Shown: positions 44,876 through 56,036 of the stretch, piece after piece
Layout: every line of letters begins with the position of its first letter
Position numbering within the stretch: the stretch's first letter is position 1
NCBI RefSeq assembly: GCF_024756255.1
Contig: NZ_JANUHB010000005.1
Span: 248,001-312,000 of the forward strand
Origin: Massilia agilis
GTDB lineage: Bacteria; Pseudomonadota; Gammaproteobacteria; Burkholderiales; Burkholderiaceae_D
DNA: 64,000 nt
Direction of reading: 5' to 3'
Made by a program: the position numbers and the translations under genes
The notes under the pieces: model-generated
Seen by the model: the letters and a program-made list of their open reading frames with translations, nothing else
Databases searched by the model: none
What the model was told of the DNA's origin: nothing

Positions 44876-46090
44876 TCATGGCACGCATTCGGGTGCGCCT
44901 TGCATGATCGCGCCCAGGTTGGCAGGGTCGAAGAACTCCGGCACGGTGACCGAACCGGCCATCACGCCGAAAAAGCGCGCCAGCGCCTGCGGCTGGCTTT
45001 GCATGGCCAGCGCCAGCGCGCGCATCTCGGGCGGCGGGCTGGTGAGCTGGGCCAGGGTGCAGGTGTAGTCGAACATCGGCGCAATCGTGCGGTTGCGTGC
45101 GGCCTCGTAGGTGCCGGCGGCGGCGTTGAGGTTGGCGCCGCTGGTGAGCGAGATCGCGTCGGCCAGCATCTCGGCGTCGCGCAGCGCGTCGGCCATGCCC
45201 TGCGCCGTGACAGGGTCCTTGTGGCAGCCCGCGTCGCCGATGAGGGCCCAGCCCGGCCCCGCCGATTGGCGGATGAAGTTCGGGTTCTTCACCAGTCCCT
45301 GCAGGCGCGGCTCGCGGGTCGCGCCATCGAGCTTCTCCCACAGGCCGGGCAGGGCGCGCAGCGTGGCCAGGTAGGCGCCTGCGATGTCGCCGCGCAGGCG
45401 TTCGTGTTCCTCCTGCGGCCAGGCCACGTTGATGATGGTGGCGCCGTCGTTGGTGGGCGCCGCCACCGCAAAGCGGCGCACGCCGTCGCCGCGCACGTAC
45501 AGCTCGGCCCTGCCCAGCTCCAGGCCATCCCAGTAGGCGTAGTAATTGCAGGCGTAGCTGGGCCGTTCTTCGACCATGCGCGCGCCGGCCAGGCGCGCCA
45601 CGGTGGACTGCATGCCGTCGGCGCCCACCACCAGGCGCGCGTTCCATTCGAGCCGCTCGCCTGCGCGCGAGCGCCCGACGACGCCGCGCACGCGCTCCGC
45701 GTCGCACAGCAGGCCGTCCACCCGCACGCCCGTGTGCACATGGGCGCCCGCCGCGCGCGCCTGCTCCAGCAGCCAGCTGTCGAACAGGTGGCGGCGCGGG
45801 CAGAACGCAAAGCGCTCACCGCTTACTGCCAGTGGCTCGCCCTCCAGCACCACGCCGTCCAGGTCCAGCAGCATGCCCTGCAGGGCGGGCGCACCCAGCG
45901 CGGCCAGGCCGTCGCGCAGGCCCCAGCCAGCCAGGCGCGCGACCGCGCACTGGTGCAGGTAATGGCCGGACAAGGTATCGCTGGGGAATTCGTCGCGGTC
46001 CAGTACCGCGACGGTCATGCCGCGCCGCGCGAGCAGCAACGCGAGGGCGGCGCCGGCGCAGCGCGCGCCGACGATCACTACGTCATACAT
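44876..46090 (-). CDS. FAD-dependent monooxygenase-like flavoprotein
   Basis: 404 residues of the PHBH/geranylgeranyl-reductase-like group. N-terminal GXGXXG variant VVIVGARCAGAALALLLARR, the mid DG motif VVGADGMQSTVARLAG and the C-terminal GWALIGDAGCHKDPVTAQGM, all FAD-binding. The substrate is unknown. It probably forms a two-gene unit with the downstream AraC regulator. Confidence 0.87.
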   Translation of the reverse strand: MYDVVIVGARCAGAALALLLARRGMTVAVLDRDEFPSDTLSGHYLHQCAVARLAGWGLRDGLAALGAPALQGMLLDLDGVVLEGEPLAVSGERFAFCPRRHLFDSWLLEQARAAGAHVHTGVRVDGLLCDAERVRGVVGRSRAGERLEWNARLVVGADGMQSTVARLAGARMVEERPSYACNYYAYWDGLELGRAELYVRGDGVRRFAVAAPTNDGATIINVAWPQEEHERLRGDIAGAYLATLRALPGLWEKLDGATREPRLQGLVKNPNFIRQSAGPGWALIGDAGCHKDPVTAQGMADALRDAEMLADAISLTSGANLNAAAGTYEAARNRTIAPMFDYTCTLAQLTSPPPEMRALALAMQSQPQALARFFGVMAGSVTVPEFFDPANLGAIMQGAPECVP

Positions 46091-46130
46091 CGCTTGTTCT
46101 CCTTTATTGTGGAAGCTACATGGACGAGCC

Positions 46131-46214
46131 GTCGCCCCGGCGAAAGCCGGGGTCCATACTGAGCGTGCGACTCCGGGTGCTCAGCATGGGTCCCGGCCTG
46201 CGCCGGGACGACGG
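46131..46214. repeat. second dispersed repeat type (GTCGCCCCGGCGAAAGCCGGGG)
   Basis: Two hairpins, CCCCGGCGAAAGCCGGGG and TCCCGGCCTGCGCCGGGA, are flanked by complementary TCCATACTGAG- and CTCAGCATGGG-like arms and by outer GTCG/CGAC. This is the widespread CCCGGCGAAAGCCGGG-type intergenic repeat of proteobacteria. Located between divergent genes. Confidence 0.8.
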
Positions 46215-46325
46215 CGATGGATGAGATCGTAGTGGCGCAGGGGCCGGCGGTGATTGTAAAAATCCGACGACTTTTGGTGATTGGATTTACACTGGCGACT
46301 TTTCTTTTATTAATCAAAGGAAACC

Positions 46326-48275
46326 ATGCCCCGCCTGCCTTCCGTCCTTGCCCTGAGCCTCGCGCTGGCCTTCGGCGTCGTCCATGCGGCCGGCGTCGAT
46401 GCGGTCCACGCCGATGCTCCCGCCGCCAAGCGCAGCCTGCGCGAGACCTACACCAAGTACGAATTCCGCATCCCGATGCGCGACGGCGTGCGCCTGTTCA
46501 CGACCGTGTACGTGCCCAAGGATTCCTCGCGCCCGTACCCGTTCCTGATCAACCGCACCCCGTACAGCGCCGGCGTGCAGGCCGAAGGCGAGCTGCATTA
46601 CGGCGAGGACTGGGTACCGGAAGCGATCGGCCCGTCGAAGGAGTTCGAGGATTCGGGCTACATCTTCGTCAAGCAGGACGTGCGCGGCCGCTACATGTCG
46701 GAAGGGAAGTGGCAGGAGATGACGCCGCACGTGAACGCGAAGCTGGCGGCAGGCGAGGGCACCGAAAGCCAGGACATGCACGACACCGTCGAATGGCTGC
46801 TCAAGCACGTCCCCAACAACAACGGCAAGGCCGGCATCTACGGCATCAGCTACCCCGGCTTCTACACGGCCGCCAGCATCATCGACTCGCACCCGGCGAT
46901 CAAGGCGGCCTCGCCGCAGGCGCCGATCGCCGACCTGTACATGGGCGACGACTCGTACCATGGCGGCGCCTTCATGCTTGCCGCGAACTTCGGCTTCTAT
47001 TCCGCGTTCACGGTCGCGCAGAATCCGACCGCGCTGCCCAAGAAGTGGGAAGGCTTCGACTACGGCCAGGCCGATGGCTACGACTTCTTCCTGCAGCACC
47101 TGACGCTGCCGAACATCCTGTCCACCATGACCGACAAGCAGCGCGCGCTGCTGGTGCCGACCATCGAGCACGATACCTACGACGAGTTCTGGAAGATCCG
47201 CGCCATCACCCCGCACATGAAGAACGTGAAGGCAGCCGTGCTGTCGGTGGGCGGCTGGTTCGACGCCGAAGACCCCACCGGCCCGTTCAGCATCTACCAC
47301 GCGGTCAAGAAGTACAACCCGGCCACCTTCAGCGGCCTGGTGGTCGGCCCGTGGGTGCACGGCGGCTGGGCGCGCGGCGAAGGCAAGAGCCTGGGCCACG
47401 TGCAGTTCGACAGCAAGACCTCCGAGTACTTCCGCAAGGAGATCCAGTTCCCGTTCTTCGAAGAGCACCTCAAGGGCGCCAAGCCGGCGCGGCCGATCGC
47501 CGAAGTGACCGCGTTCGAAACGGGCTCGAACATCTGGCGCCGTTACAGCGCGTGGCCGCCGGTGCAGGCCAAGCCGCGCACGCTGTACTTCGGCGCCGAC
47601 GGAAAGCTCAGCTGGCAGCAGCCCGCAGCCGGCAGCGCGTACGACGAGTACGTGTCCGACCCGAGGAAACCGGTGCCGTACATCGGCTATGCCACCACCG
47701 ACGTGCCGCAGGAGTACCCGGTGTCGGACCAGCGCTTCGCCGCGCACCGCCCGGACGTGCTGGTGTACCAGAGCGATGTGCTGGAAGAGGACGTGACCAT
47801 CGCCGGCCCGGTCAGGCCGCAGCTGTTCGTCTCGACCACCGGCACCGATGCGGACTGGGTGGTCAAGCTGATCGACGTGTATCCGCAGGAGTACCCGGCT
47901 TCGGGCGAGCAGCACGGCCGCCGCGGCGATGTGCCGCCGCCGTCAACGACGATGGCCGGCTACCAGATGCTCGTGCGCGGCAATCCGCTGCGCGGCAAAT
48001 TCCGCCACAGTTTCGAGAAGCCCGAGCCGTTCACGCCGGGTGAAGTGGAGGAAATCAGCTACGACATGGGCAACGTGAACCACACCTTCCGCCGCGGCCA
48101 CCGCATCATGGTGCAGGTGCAGAGCTCGTGGTTCCCGCTGATCGACCTGAACCCTCAGACCTTCACCTCGATCCCGAAGGCGAAGCCGGAAGACTTCAAG
48201 AAAGCGACCCAGCGCGTGTACCACGCACCGGGCACGCCGTCCGGCCTGCAGGTGCTGGTGATGCCCACGCCGTAA
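46326..48275 (+). CDS. secreted CocE/NonD-family hydrolase
   Basis: 649 residues. Signal peptide (LALSLALAFGVVHAAG), then an alpha/beta hydrolase of the X-Pro dipeptidyl-peptidase fold. Nucleophile in GISYPGFYTAASI, and the sequence DVRGRYMSEGKWQEM typical of CocE proteins. The C-terminal jelly-roll domain contains DADWVVKLIDVYPQEYP. It cleaves esters or acyl-amino bonds; the natural substrate is unknown. Confidence 0.9.
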   Translation: MPRLPSVLALSLALAFGVVHAAGVDAVHADAPAAKRSLRETYTKYEFRIPMRDGVRLFTTVYVPKDSSRPYPFLINRTPYSAGVQAEGELHYGEDWVPEAIGPSKEFEDSGYIFVKQDVRGRYMSEGKWQEMTPHVNAKLAAGEGTESQDMHDTVEWLLKHVPNNNGKAGIYGISYPGFYTAASIIDSHPAIKAASPQAPIADLYMGDDSYHGGAFMLAANFGFYSAFTVAQNPTALPKKWEGFDYGQADGYDFFLQHLTLPNILSTMTDKQRALLVPTIEHDTYDEFWKIRAITPHMKNVKAAVLSVGGWFDAEDPTGPFSIYHAVKKYNPATFSGLVVGPWVHGGWARGEGKSLGHVQFDSKTSEYFRKEIQFPFFEEHLKGAKPARPIAEVTAFETGSNIWRRYSAWPPVQAKPRTLYFGADGKLSWQQPAAGSAYDEYVSDPRKPVPYIGYATTDVPQEYPVSDQRFAAHRPDVLVYQSDVLEEDVTIAGPVRPQLFVSTTGTDADWVVKLIDVYPQEYPASGEQHGRRGDVPPPSTTMAGYQMLVRGNPLRGKFRHSFEKPEPFTPGEVEEISYDMGNVNHTFRRGHRIMVQVQSSWFPLIDLNPQTFTSIPKAKPEDFKKATQRVYHAPGTPSGLQVLVMPTP

Positions 48276-48308
48276 TCGCCAGGCGGGCCGGCCGGCCCGC
48301 CCAGGTGC

Positions 48309-49388
48309 TCACTGCATCGCGATCCGGATGACGGCGTTGCCCGAGGTCGCGTAGATGGCGCCGGTCTTCCTGTCCACCGCGACACTGGTGACCGGGCCAA
48401 CGCTGCCCGGCAGCGGGCCCGGCACCACCGTGGCCGAACCGCGCGTGCCGGCGTAGGTCGTGACCACGCCTGCCGGGGTGATTTTCCGGATCAGGTTGTT
48501 GAACCTGTCGGCGGCGTAGAGATTGCCCGCGCTGTCGGTGGCGAGCGAGGTGACGCCGTTGAAGCTGGCCGCCGTGCCGGTCCCGTCGGCGTCGCCCGTC
48601 TGGCCCGGTGTGCCCGCCACCAGCACCAGCTTGCCGTCAGCGGCGACCTTGCTCACCGCCTGCTGCAGGTCGGCCACATACACCGTGCCGCTGCTGTCCA
48701 CCGTGATGCCGCGCGCGGGCGGGAACCTGGTTCCGAACACGCCGCTCATCGTGTCCACGCCTTCGATGATGGTGGTGCCCGTCGCGGTGATCCTGCGCGT
48801 GCCGATGCCGGTCGTTGCGTACACGTCGCCGTTGGGCGCCACCGCCACCGCTTGCGCCACGAACTGCTGCATGCTGCGGCCGTCGTTGTTGGTGCCAAGC
48901 GGGATGGTCGCGATCGTGGTCACCGCGCCCGCCGGGCTCACCTTGCGGACGTGGAGGTAATCGGCCACGAACAGGTTGCCGCCGGCGTCGATCGCCAGCC
49001 CGGCCGGCTGCGCGAAACGGGCGGCCGCGCCGATGCCGTCGTCGCTGCCGTATGCGGTTGCGGAGCCCGCCAGCGTCGAGACCTGGCCGGCAGGGGTGAT
49101 TCTGCGTATCGTATTGTTGTGGGTGTCGGCGACGTAGAGGTTGCCGCCGTCGCCGATGGCGATGCCGGACGGGCCGGCGAAACGGGCGCCGCCGCCGGTG
49201 CCGTCCGCGCTCCCGCTTTGGATCGGATCGCCCGCCACCACGGTAATGGCCAGCCGGTGCTCGGGCTCGACGACGGGTGCCGGCTTGCTGTCGCCACCGC
49301 CGCCGCAGCCTGCCAGCAGGGCCAGCGCGGTCAATACGAAGGCGCGCCGGCGCGCCAGGCCCGATCGCTCGATGCTTGTGCTGTACAT
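48309..49388 (-). CDS. NHL-repeat lipoprotein
   Basis: 359 residues. A lipoprotein signal ends LALLAGCGGGGD (cysteine at about residue 28). At least five NHL blades follow (GPSGIAIGDGGNLYVADTHN, QPAGLAIDAGGNLFVADYLH, GVTSLATDSAGNLYAADRFN). Likely a six-bladed extracytoplasmic propeller with a binding role. No enzymatic residues seen. Confidence 0.88.
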   Translation of the reverse strand: MYSTSIERSGLARRRAFVLTALALLAGCGGGGDSKPAPVVEPEHRLAITVVAGDPIQSGSADGTGGGARFAGPSGIAIGDGGNLYVADTHNNTIRRITPAGQVSTLAGSATAYGSDDGIGAAARFAQPAGLAIDAGGNLFVADYLHVRKVSPAGAVTTIATIPLGTNNDGRSMQQFVAQAVAVAPNGDVYATTGIGTRRITATGTTIIEGVDTMSGVFGTRFPPARGITVDSSGTVYVADLQQAVSKVAADGKLVLVAGTPGQTGDADGTGTAASFNGVTSLATDSAGNLYAADRFNNLIRKITPAGVVTTYAGTRGSATVVPGPLPGSVGPVTSVAVDRKTGAIYATSGNAVIRIAMQ

Positions 49389-49468
49389 GGGAACTCGCTG
49401 TATTCAGGAGTGGCCATGGTAGCAGCGCATGTGCGGGAACTCATCCCCCCGCGATGGGGGCAAGCGAT

Positions 49469-49927
49469 TCAGGCGCCGATCCAGGGCAGCCCGTGCTTGC
49501 ACCAGCCGCCGACGGTCTTGCGGTGGCCGTCGGCGTCGCGGTCGCCCTCGAAGCCTTCGAGGATGTCGAACGCGTTCGGGTAGCCGATCTCGGTGGCCAC
49601 GCGCGCGGCGTGGCGCGAGCGCACGCCCGAGCGGCACAGGAACAGCAGCACGTCGTCGTGCCCGGCAACCTGCGCCAGCTGCTGCGCGAACTCGGGGTTG
49701 GGCACGCCGCCCGGGTACAGGTTCCACTGCACCGCGGCGTGCTGCGCCTCGGGCACGGCCGGGCGGCCCACCCAGTCGCGCTCGGCATTGGTGCGCACGT
49801 CCACCAGCTTGACCTTGGGGTCGGCCTGCAGCAGCGCATACGCCTCGTGCGGCGTGACGGCACCCGCGTAGGGCTGGCCCGGGGCGCGGGTTCGGGCCTC
49901 TTCCAGGATGTGTTCGATAGTGCTCAT
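49469..49927 (-). CDS. rhodanese-like sulfurtransferase
   Basis: 152 residues with a single rhodanese domain: VKLVDVRTNAERDWVGRPAV and the active-site loop LFLCRSGVRSRHAA (CRSGVRS with catalytic cysteine). The conserved start MSTIEHILEEARTR fixes ATG 49927. Its upstream region overlaps the first NtrC-like box of glnA, so the two divergent genes may share nitrogen control. Confidence 0.9.
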   Translation of the reverse strand: MSTIEHILEEARTRAPGQPYAGAVTPHEAYALLQADPKVKLVDVRTNAERDWVGRPAVPEAQHAAVQWNLYPGGVPNPEFAQQLAQVAGHDDVLLFLCRSGVRSRHAARVATEIGYPNAFDILEGFEGDRDADGHRKTVGGWCKHGLPWIGA

Positions 49928-49966
49928 GTCAGGCTCCCTGAGTGGATGCTGCGCGGCAGTGCATGG

Positions 49967-50029
49967 CGCACCACTTTGGTGCTGCTTCAAGAAATTGCAC
50001 CAATTCGGTGCATGCACCGCCATGGCGCA
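49967..50029. promoter_or_regulatory. three NtrC-like boxes upstream of glnA
   Basis: The NtrC consensus is TGCACY-N5-GGTGCA. TGCACCAATTCGGTGCA (49996-50012) is a perfect match. TGCACCGCCATGGCGCA (50013-50029) has one change and abuts it. CGCACCACTTTGGTGCT (49967-49983) is a third, with changed ends. All lie 90-152 bases upstream of the sigma-54 promoter, the normal enhancer distance. Confidence 0.85.
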
Positions 50030-50118
50030 CGCTTCATTTTGTAAGGTGACGCAAAGATTTTATGGGTAAACTGCACGGTTTCCAAAGACAGATTGCGCAT
50101 TTATTCATGCGCGATGGC

Positions 50119-50134
50119 TGGCACGGAACCTGCT
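50119..50134 (+). promoter_or_regulatory. sigma-54 promoter of glnA
   Basis: TGGCACGGAACCTGCT keeps the invariant GG-N10-GC and a perfect -24 box; the -12 box is CTGC. Start near 50145, giving a leader of about 64 bases. With the NtrC boxes it forms a classic nitrogen-limitation promoter. Confidence 0.85.
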
Positions 50135-50208
50135 TTAGTTCAGGCAGTCAACAGTCGCCCGCTGGACCCCACCTCAGGCTGACACCCGTTTTCACTTAGG
50201 AGATACGA

Positions 50209-51624
50209 ATGGCAAAGACCGCCGCAGACGTAATGGACATGGTTAAGGAGCACGAAGTCAAGTTCGTGGATTTCCGTTTCGCGGACACCCGCGGCAAAGA
50301 GCAACACGTGACCGTTCCCGTGTCTCACTTCGACCTGGACAAGTTCGAGTCCGGCCACGCCTTCGACGGCTCGTCGATCGCCGGCTGGAAGGGTATCGAA
50401 GCATCGGACATGCTGCTGATGCCGGACCCGTCCACCGCCAACATCGACCCGTTCATGGAAGAGACCACCCTCTTCATGCAGTGCGACGTGATCGAACCGT
50501 CGGACGGCAAGGGCTACGACCGCGACCCGCGCTCGATCGCCAAGCGCGCCGAAGCCTACCTGAAGTCGTCGGGCGTGGGCGACACCGCCTACTTCGGCCC
50601 GGAACCCGAGTTCTTCATCTTTGACTCTGTGCGCTGGAAGATCGACATGTCGGGCTGCTTCGTCAAGATCGATTCGGAAGAGTCGTCGTGGGCCACCGAC
50701 AAGGAAATCGAAGGCGGCAACAGCGGCCACCGTCCGACCGTCAAGGGCGGCTACTTCCCGGTCCCGCCGGTCGACAGCTTCCAGGACATGCGCTCGGAGA
50801 TGAGCCTGATCATCGAATCGATGGGCATCCCGGTCGAAGTGCACCACCACGAAGTGGCCGGCGCCGGCCAGAACGAACTGGGCACCAAGTTCTCGACCCT
50901 GGTCGAGCGCGCCGACTGGACCCAGACCATGAAGTACGTGATCTGGAACGTGGCCCACAGCTACGGCAAGACCGCCACCTTCATGCCGAAACCTATCGTC
51001 GGCGACAACGGCTCGGGCATGCACGTGCACCAGTCGATCTGGAAGGACGGCAAGAACCTGTTCGCCGGTGACGGCTATGCCGGCCTGTCGGAGACCGCGC
51101 TGTACTACATCGGCGGCATCATCAAGCACGCCAAGGCCCTGAACGCGATCACCAACCCGGGCACCAACTCGTACAAGCGCCTGGTGCCGGGCTACGAAGC
51201 GCCGGTCAAGCTGGCCTACTCGGCCCGCAACCGCTCGGCCTCGATCCGCATCCCGCACGTGGCCAACCCGAAAGGCCGCCGCGTCGAAGTGCGCTTCCCG
51301 GACCCGCTGGCCAACGTCTACCTGTGCTTCGCCGCGCTGCTGATGGCGGGCCTGGACGGCATCCAGAACAAGATCCACCCGGGCGAGGCAGCATCGAAGG
51401 ACCTGTACCACCTGCCGCCGGAAGAAGATGCAAAGATCCCGACCGTGTGCGCATCGCTGGAAGAAGCGCTGGCTGCACTGAACGCGGACCGCGAGTTCCT
51501 GACCCGCGGCGGCGTGTTCACCGACTCGATGATCGACGCTTACATCGAGCTCAAGATGCAGGAAGTGCAACGCATGCGCATGACCACGCACCCGGTTGAA
51601 TTCGACATGTACTACTCGTCGTAA
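50209..51624 (+). CDS. glnA: glutamine synthetase, type I
   Basis: 471 residues, full length GSI-beta. Signatures are FDGSSIAGW, the ATP-binding [16 protein letters not shown] and the adenylylation site Tyr400 in [10 protein letters not shown], so GlnE control is expected. It joins ammonium to glutamate. TTAGGAG precedes the ATG. It is regulated by the sigma-54 promoter and NtrC boxes; ntrBC follow one gene downstream. Ammonium from the nitrate operon would feed into it. Confidence 0.97.
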   Translation: MAKTAADVMDMVKEHEVKFVDFRFADTRGKEQHVTVPVSHFDLDKFESGHAFDGSSIAGWKGIEASDMLLMPDPSTANIDPFMEETTLFMQCDVIEPSDGKGYDRDPRSIAKRAEAYLKSSGVGDTAYFGPEPEFFIFDSVRWKIDMSGCFVKIDSEESSWATDKEIEGGNSGHRPTVKGGYFPVPPVDSFQDMRSEMSLIIESMGIPVEVHHHEVAGAGQNELGTKFSTLVERADWTQTMKYVIWNVAHSYGKTATFMPKPIVGDNGSGMHVHQSIWKDGKNLFAGDGYAGLSETALYYIGGIIKHAKALNAITNPGTNSYKRLVPGYEAPVKLAYSARNRSASIRIPHVANPKGRRVEVRFPDPLANVYLCFAALLMAGLDGIQNKIHPGEAASKDLYHLPPEEDAKIPTVCASLEEALAALNADREFLTRGGVFTDSMIDAYIELKMQEVQRMRMTTHPVEFDMYYSS

Positions 51625-51631
51625 TCGATGT

Positions 51632-51659
51632 TGGGTGGGCGGGTTCCTCGCCCACCCTG
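51632..51659. repeat. half copy of the dispersed hairpin repeat
   Basis: A single hairpin, GGGTGGGCGGG against CGCCCACCC, follows the glnA stop by seven bases. It matches one arm of the 70-100-bp repeat family and may be the solo form. Confidence 0.7.
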
Positions 51660-51666
51660 CAACATA

Positions 51667-51703
51667 AAACGGGGAAGGCCGGCAGGCATTCCCCGTTTTT
51701 TTT
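51667..51703 (+). terminator. glnA terminator
   Basis: AAAACGGGGAA (51666-51676) pairs with TTCCCCGTTTT (51689-51699), followed by further T residues. It separates glnA from the downstream ntrBC unit. Confidence 0.9.
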
Positions 51704-51766
51704 CGTGGATGCGGTATATTCGGGCTGGTTCGAATTCATGCACGGGTTCGCCGTGCCGCTTGACAG

Positions 51767-52297
51767 ATGGGAATGACAACACTGATGCGCCGCCTGCCTG
51801 GCGCCGCGCCGCTGCTGGCGGCCGGGCTGTTCGCGCTCGTTCCGGCGCAGGCCCAGTCGACGGTGTACAAGTGCGTCGACGACCGTGGCCGCATCGAGTT
51901 CACCGACACGGCCAAGCGCGGCTGCAAGCCGCTCGACCTGCCGGGCTTCATCTCCGCGCCGCCGCTGCGCCAGGCGCCCGCGCGCCAGGCTGGCAACGGC
52001 CGTCCGGCGGCACCGCCGCCTGCGGCCAGCAGCCCGGCCAGCTTCCCGCGCGTGAGCAGCTACGAACAAAAGGCGCGCGACGACGACCGCCGCGGCATCC
52101 TCAACGAGGAACTGCGCAACGAGGAGAAGAAGCTGGCCGACCTCAAGCGCGACTTCAACAATGGCGAGCCTGAGCGCCAGGGCAACGAGAAGAACTACGC
52201 CAAGTACCAGGAGCGCGTGGCCCAGATGCGCGACGACATCGCGCGTTCCGAGCGCAACGTCGAAGCCCTGAAGCGCGAGATCGCCAACATCAAATGA
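51767..52297 (+). CDS. DUF4124-domain protein
   Basis: 176 residues. A signal peptide (LLAAGLFALVPAQAQ) precedes a DUF4124 domain (VYKCVDDRGRIEFTDTAKRG), a Pro/Ala-rich linker and a charged coiled-coil end (EELRNEEKKLADLKRDF, RDDIARSERNVEALKREI). Periplasmic, function unknown. It lies between glnA and ntrB, 7 bases before ntrB. Confidence 0.85.
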   Translation: MGMTTLMRRLPGAAPLLAAGLFALVPAQAQSTVYKCVDDRGRIEFTDTAKRGCKPLDLPGFISAPPLRQAPARQAGNGRPAAPPPAASSPASFPRVSSYEQKARDDDRRGILNEELRNEEKKLADLKRDFNNGEPERQGNEKNYAKYQERVAQMRDDIARSERNVEALKREIANIK

Positions 52298-52304
52298 TCA
52301 ATCA

Positions 52305-53381
52305 ATGAGCGCACCCGACCCGGCCCCCGGCCGCTTCAACGGCCTCGAACTGCTGGCCTCCGCCGTGCTGCTGGTGGACGGCGAAGGCGCGGTGCGCTAC
52401 GCGAACCCTGCCGCCGAAAACCTGATCGAAACATCGCACAAGCAGCTCACGCGCTCGACCCTGCTCACGCTGTTTTCCAACGGCGCCGAGCTGGCCGGCC
52501 TGTGCCGCGAGGCGCTGGCGCACCGCTGGTCCGACCGCCGCCAGGACCTCACGCTCGAGCGCACCGGGCGCGAGCCGCTGCACGTGCACACGATCGTCTC
52601 GAGCGCGGGCGAGAACGAGGTGGTCATCGAGCTGCGCGAGAACGTGCAGCAGAAGAAGCTCGACCGCGAAGAGCGCATGCTCGACCAGAGCCAGGCCAAC
52701 AAGGAGCTGATCCGCAACCTGGCGCACGAGATCAAGAACCCGCTGGGCGGCATCCGCGGCGCGGCTCAGCTGCTCGAGCTGGAGCTGCCGCCGGCCCATG
52801 CGGCCGAGCTGTCCGAATACACGCAGGTGATCATCAAGGAGGCCGACCGCCTGCAAGTGCTGGTGGACCGCCTGCTGGCGCCGCACCGCCGCCCGCACAT
52901 CGTGGGCGACGTCAACATCCACGAAGTGTGCGAGCGTGTGAGGAGCCTGATCCAGGCCGAGTTCCCGACCGGCCTGACCATCAAGCGCGACTACGACACC
53001 TCGATCCCCGAGTTCCGGGGCGACCGCGAGCAGCTGATCCAGACCGTGCTCAACATCGCGCACAACGCCGCCCAGGCGCTCGCGCCGCGCATTGCGGCCG
53101 GCGACGCCGAGATCATCCTGCGCACCCGCGTGGCGCGCCAGGTCACGCTGGCCAAGGTTCGCTACGGGCTGGCATTAGACTTGCATATCATTGACAATGG
53201 ACCGGGCATCGCACCCGAAATCCGCGACCGCATGTTCTACCCGCTCGTGTCGGGCAGGTCGGGCGGCAGTGGACTGGGGCTGACACTGGCACAGACCTTC
53301 GTGCAGCAGCACATGGGCGTGATCGAGTGCGAAAGCCGGCCTGGACTGACGGATTTCCGCATTCTGCTGCCGCTGCCATAA
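52305..53381 (+). CDS. glnL: NtrB nitrogen sensor kinase
   Basis: 358 residues, soluble. PAS domain at 10-115, phosphorylated His141 in NLAHEIKNPLGGIRGA, then N/G boxes (NIAHNAAQAL, DNGPGI, GSGLGLTLAQ). Controlled by PII proteins, it phosphorylates NtrC under nitrogen limitation. Directly upstream of ntrC. Confidence 0.95.
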   Translation: MSAPDPAPGRFNGLELLASAVLLVDGEGAVRYANPAAENLIETSHKQLTRSTLLTLFSNGAELAGLCREALAHRWSDRRQDLTLERTGREPLHVHTIVSSAGENEVVIELRENVQQKKLDREERMLDQSQANKELIRNLAHEIKNPLGGIRGAAQLLELELPPAHAAELSEYTQVIIKEADRLQVLVDRLLAPHRRPHIVGDVNIHEVCERVRSLIQAEFPTGLTIKRDYDTSIPEFRGDREQLIQTVLNIAHNAAQALAPRIAAGDAEIILRTRVARQVTLAKVRYGLALDLHIIDNGPGIAPEIRDRMFYPLVSGRSGGSGLGLTLAQTFVQQHMGVIECESRPGLTDFRILLPLP

Positions 53382-53442
53382 ACGCGGCGCGCCGGTGTCC
53401 CTGTCCAATGTCGAACCACACAAGCGCGGGAACACGAAACAC

Positions 53443-54915
<1,473 letters not shown>

Positions 54916-54933
54916 TCGGTTCACGCAGGCCCG

Positions 54934-55006
54934 TAGGGTGGGCTCTCGAGCCCACGCGGATGCACGCGCCGTGTGCCCACCCGCGTGGGCTCGAGAGCCC
55001 ACCCTA
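54934..55006. repeat. dispersed double-hairpin repeat, copy 5
   Basis: TAGGGTGGGCTCTCGAGCCC at the left end and its inverted copy at the right end (finishing CACCCTA) flank a short variable middle with GTGTGCCCAC. It lies 18 bases after the ntrC stop and before corA. Confidence 0.88.
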
Positions 55007-55070
55007 CGGCAGCCGTGCGGCCGGGCCGGATGGTGTAAGCTCCGCTTATCCGTGTCTGCCCTTCGTCCTC

Positions 55071-56036
55071 ATGCTGATCAACTGCGTCGCCTACCAGGAA
55101 GGTAAAAAGCTCTCCGACATCCCGGTCGAGGACATCAGCGACTACCTCGCCAAGCCCGGCTGCTTTGTCTGGGTGGCGCTGCGCGACGCCGACGAGGCCG
55201 AGATGGCCAAGATGCAGGAGGAGTTCGGCCTGCACGAACTGGCCGTGGAAGACGCAATGCGCGGCCACCAGCGTCCCAAGATCGAGGAATACGGCGAGTC
55301 CGTGTTCGCCGTCATGCATACGGTCGAACTGAAGGACGGCGAGCTGGCGGTGGGCGAGGTCGCGGTCTTTGTCGGGCCCAACTACGTGCTGTCGGCGCGG
55401 CGCGATTCGCTGCAGGGCTTCCTGGGCGTGCGCGCGCGCGCAGAGCGCGAGCCGCACCTCTTGAAAAAGGGCTCCGGTTTCGTGCTGTACGCGCTGATGG
55501 ACGCGGTGGTGGACCGCTACTTCCCGGTCATCGAGGCACTGGAAGAGGAGCTGGAACAGATCGAGGAGCGCATCTTTCGCGGTCGCGCCCAGCGCGAGAA
55601 CGTGGAGCAGCTGTACGACCTGAAGCGCAAGACGCTCACGCTGCGCCACGCCGTCACGCCGCTGCTCGAGGCGGTCGGGCGCCTGCACGGCGGGCGCGTG
55701 CCCACGCTGGCGCTCAAGGTGCAGGACTACTTCCGCGACGTGCAGGATCACCTGCACCGCATCAACGGGCGCCTCGACACGATCCGCGATACGATCAGCA
55801 TCGCAATCCAGGTGAACCTGTCGCTGGTGACGATCAGCGAGGGCGAGGTGACCAAGCGGCTGGCGTCATGGGCGGCCATCTTTGCCGTGTTCACCGCGTT
55901 CGCCGGCCTGTGGGGCATGAACTTCGAATTCATGCCCGAGCTGCACTGGCACTACGGCTACCCGGTCGCGGTGGCGATCATGGTGGTGGTGTGCGGTTAC
56001 CTGTACTACCGCTTCAGGAAATCCGGTTGGCTGTAG
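55071..56036 (+). CDS. corA: CorA-family magnesium/cobalt channel
   Basis: 321 residues. A large N-terminal cytoplasmic domain is followed by two C-terminal membrane helices; the first ends with the filter motif GMNF (WGMNFEFMPELHWHYGYP). MLINCVAYQEGKKLSDI is the usual betaproteobacterial start. Its stop codon TAG is the first three bases of dispersed repeat copy 6. Confidence 0.93.
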   Translation: MLINCVAYQEGKKLSDIPVEDISDYLAKPGCFVWVALRDADEAEMAKMQEEFGLHELAVEDAMRGHQRPKIEEYGESVFAVMHTVELKDGELAVGEVAVFVGPNYVLSARRDSLQGFLGVRARAEREPHLLKKGSGFVLYALMDAVVDRYFPVIEALEEELEQIEERIFRGRAQRENVEQLYDLKRKTLTLRHAVTPLLEAVGRLHGGRVPTLALKVQDYFRDVQDHLHRINGRLDTIRDTISIAIQVNLSLVTISEGEVTKRLASWAAIFAVFTAFAGLWGMNFEFMPELHWHYGYPVAVAIMVVVCGYLYYRFRKSGWL

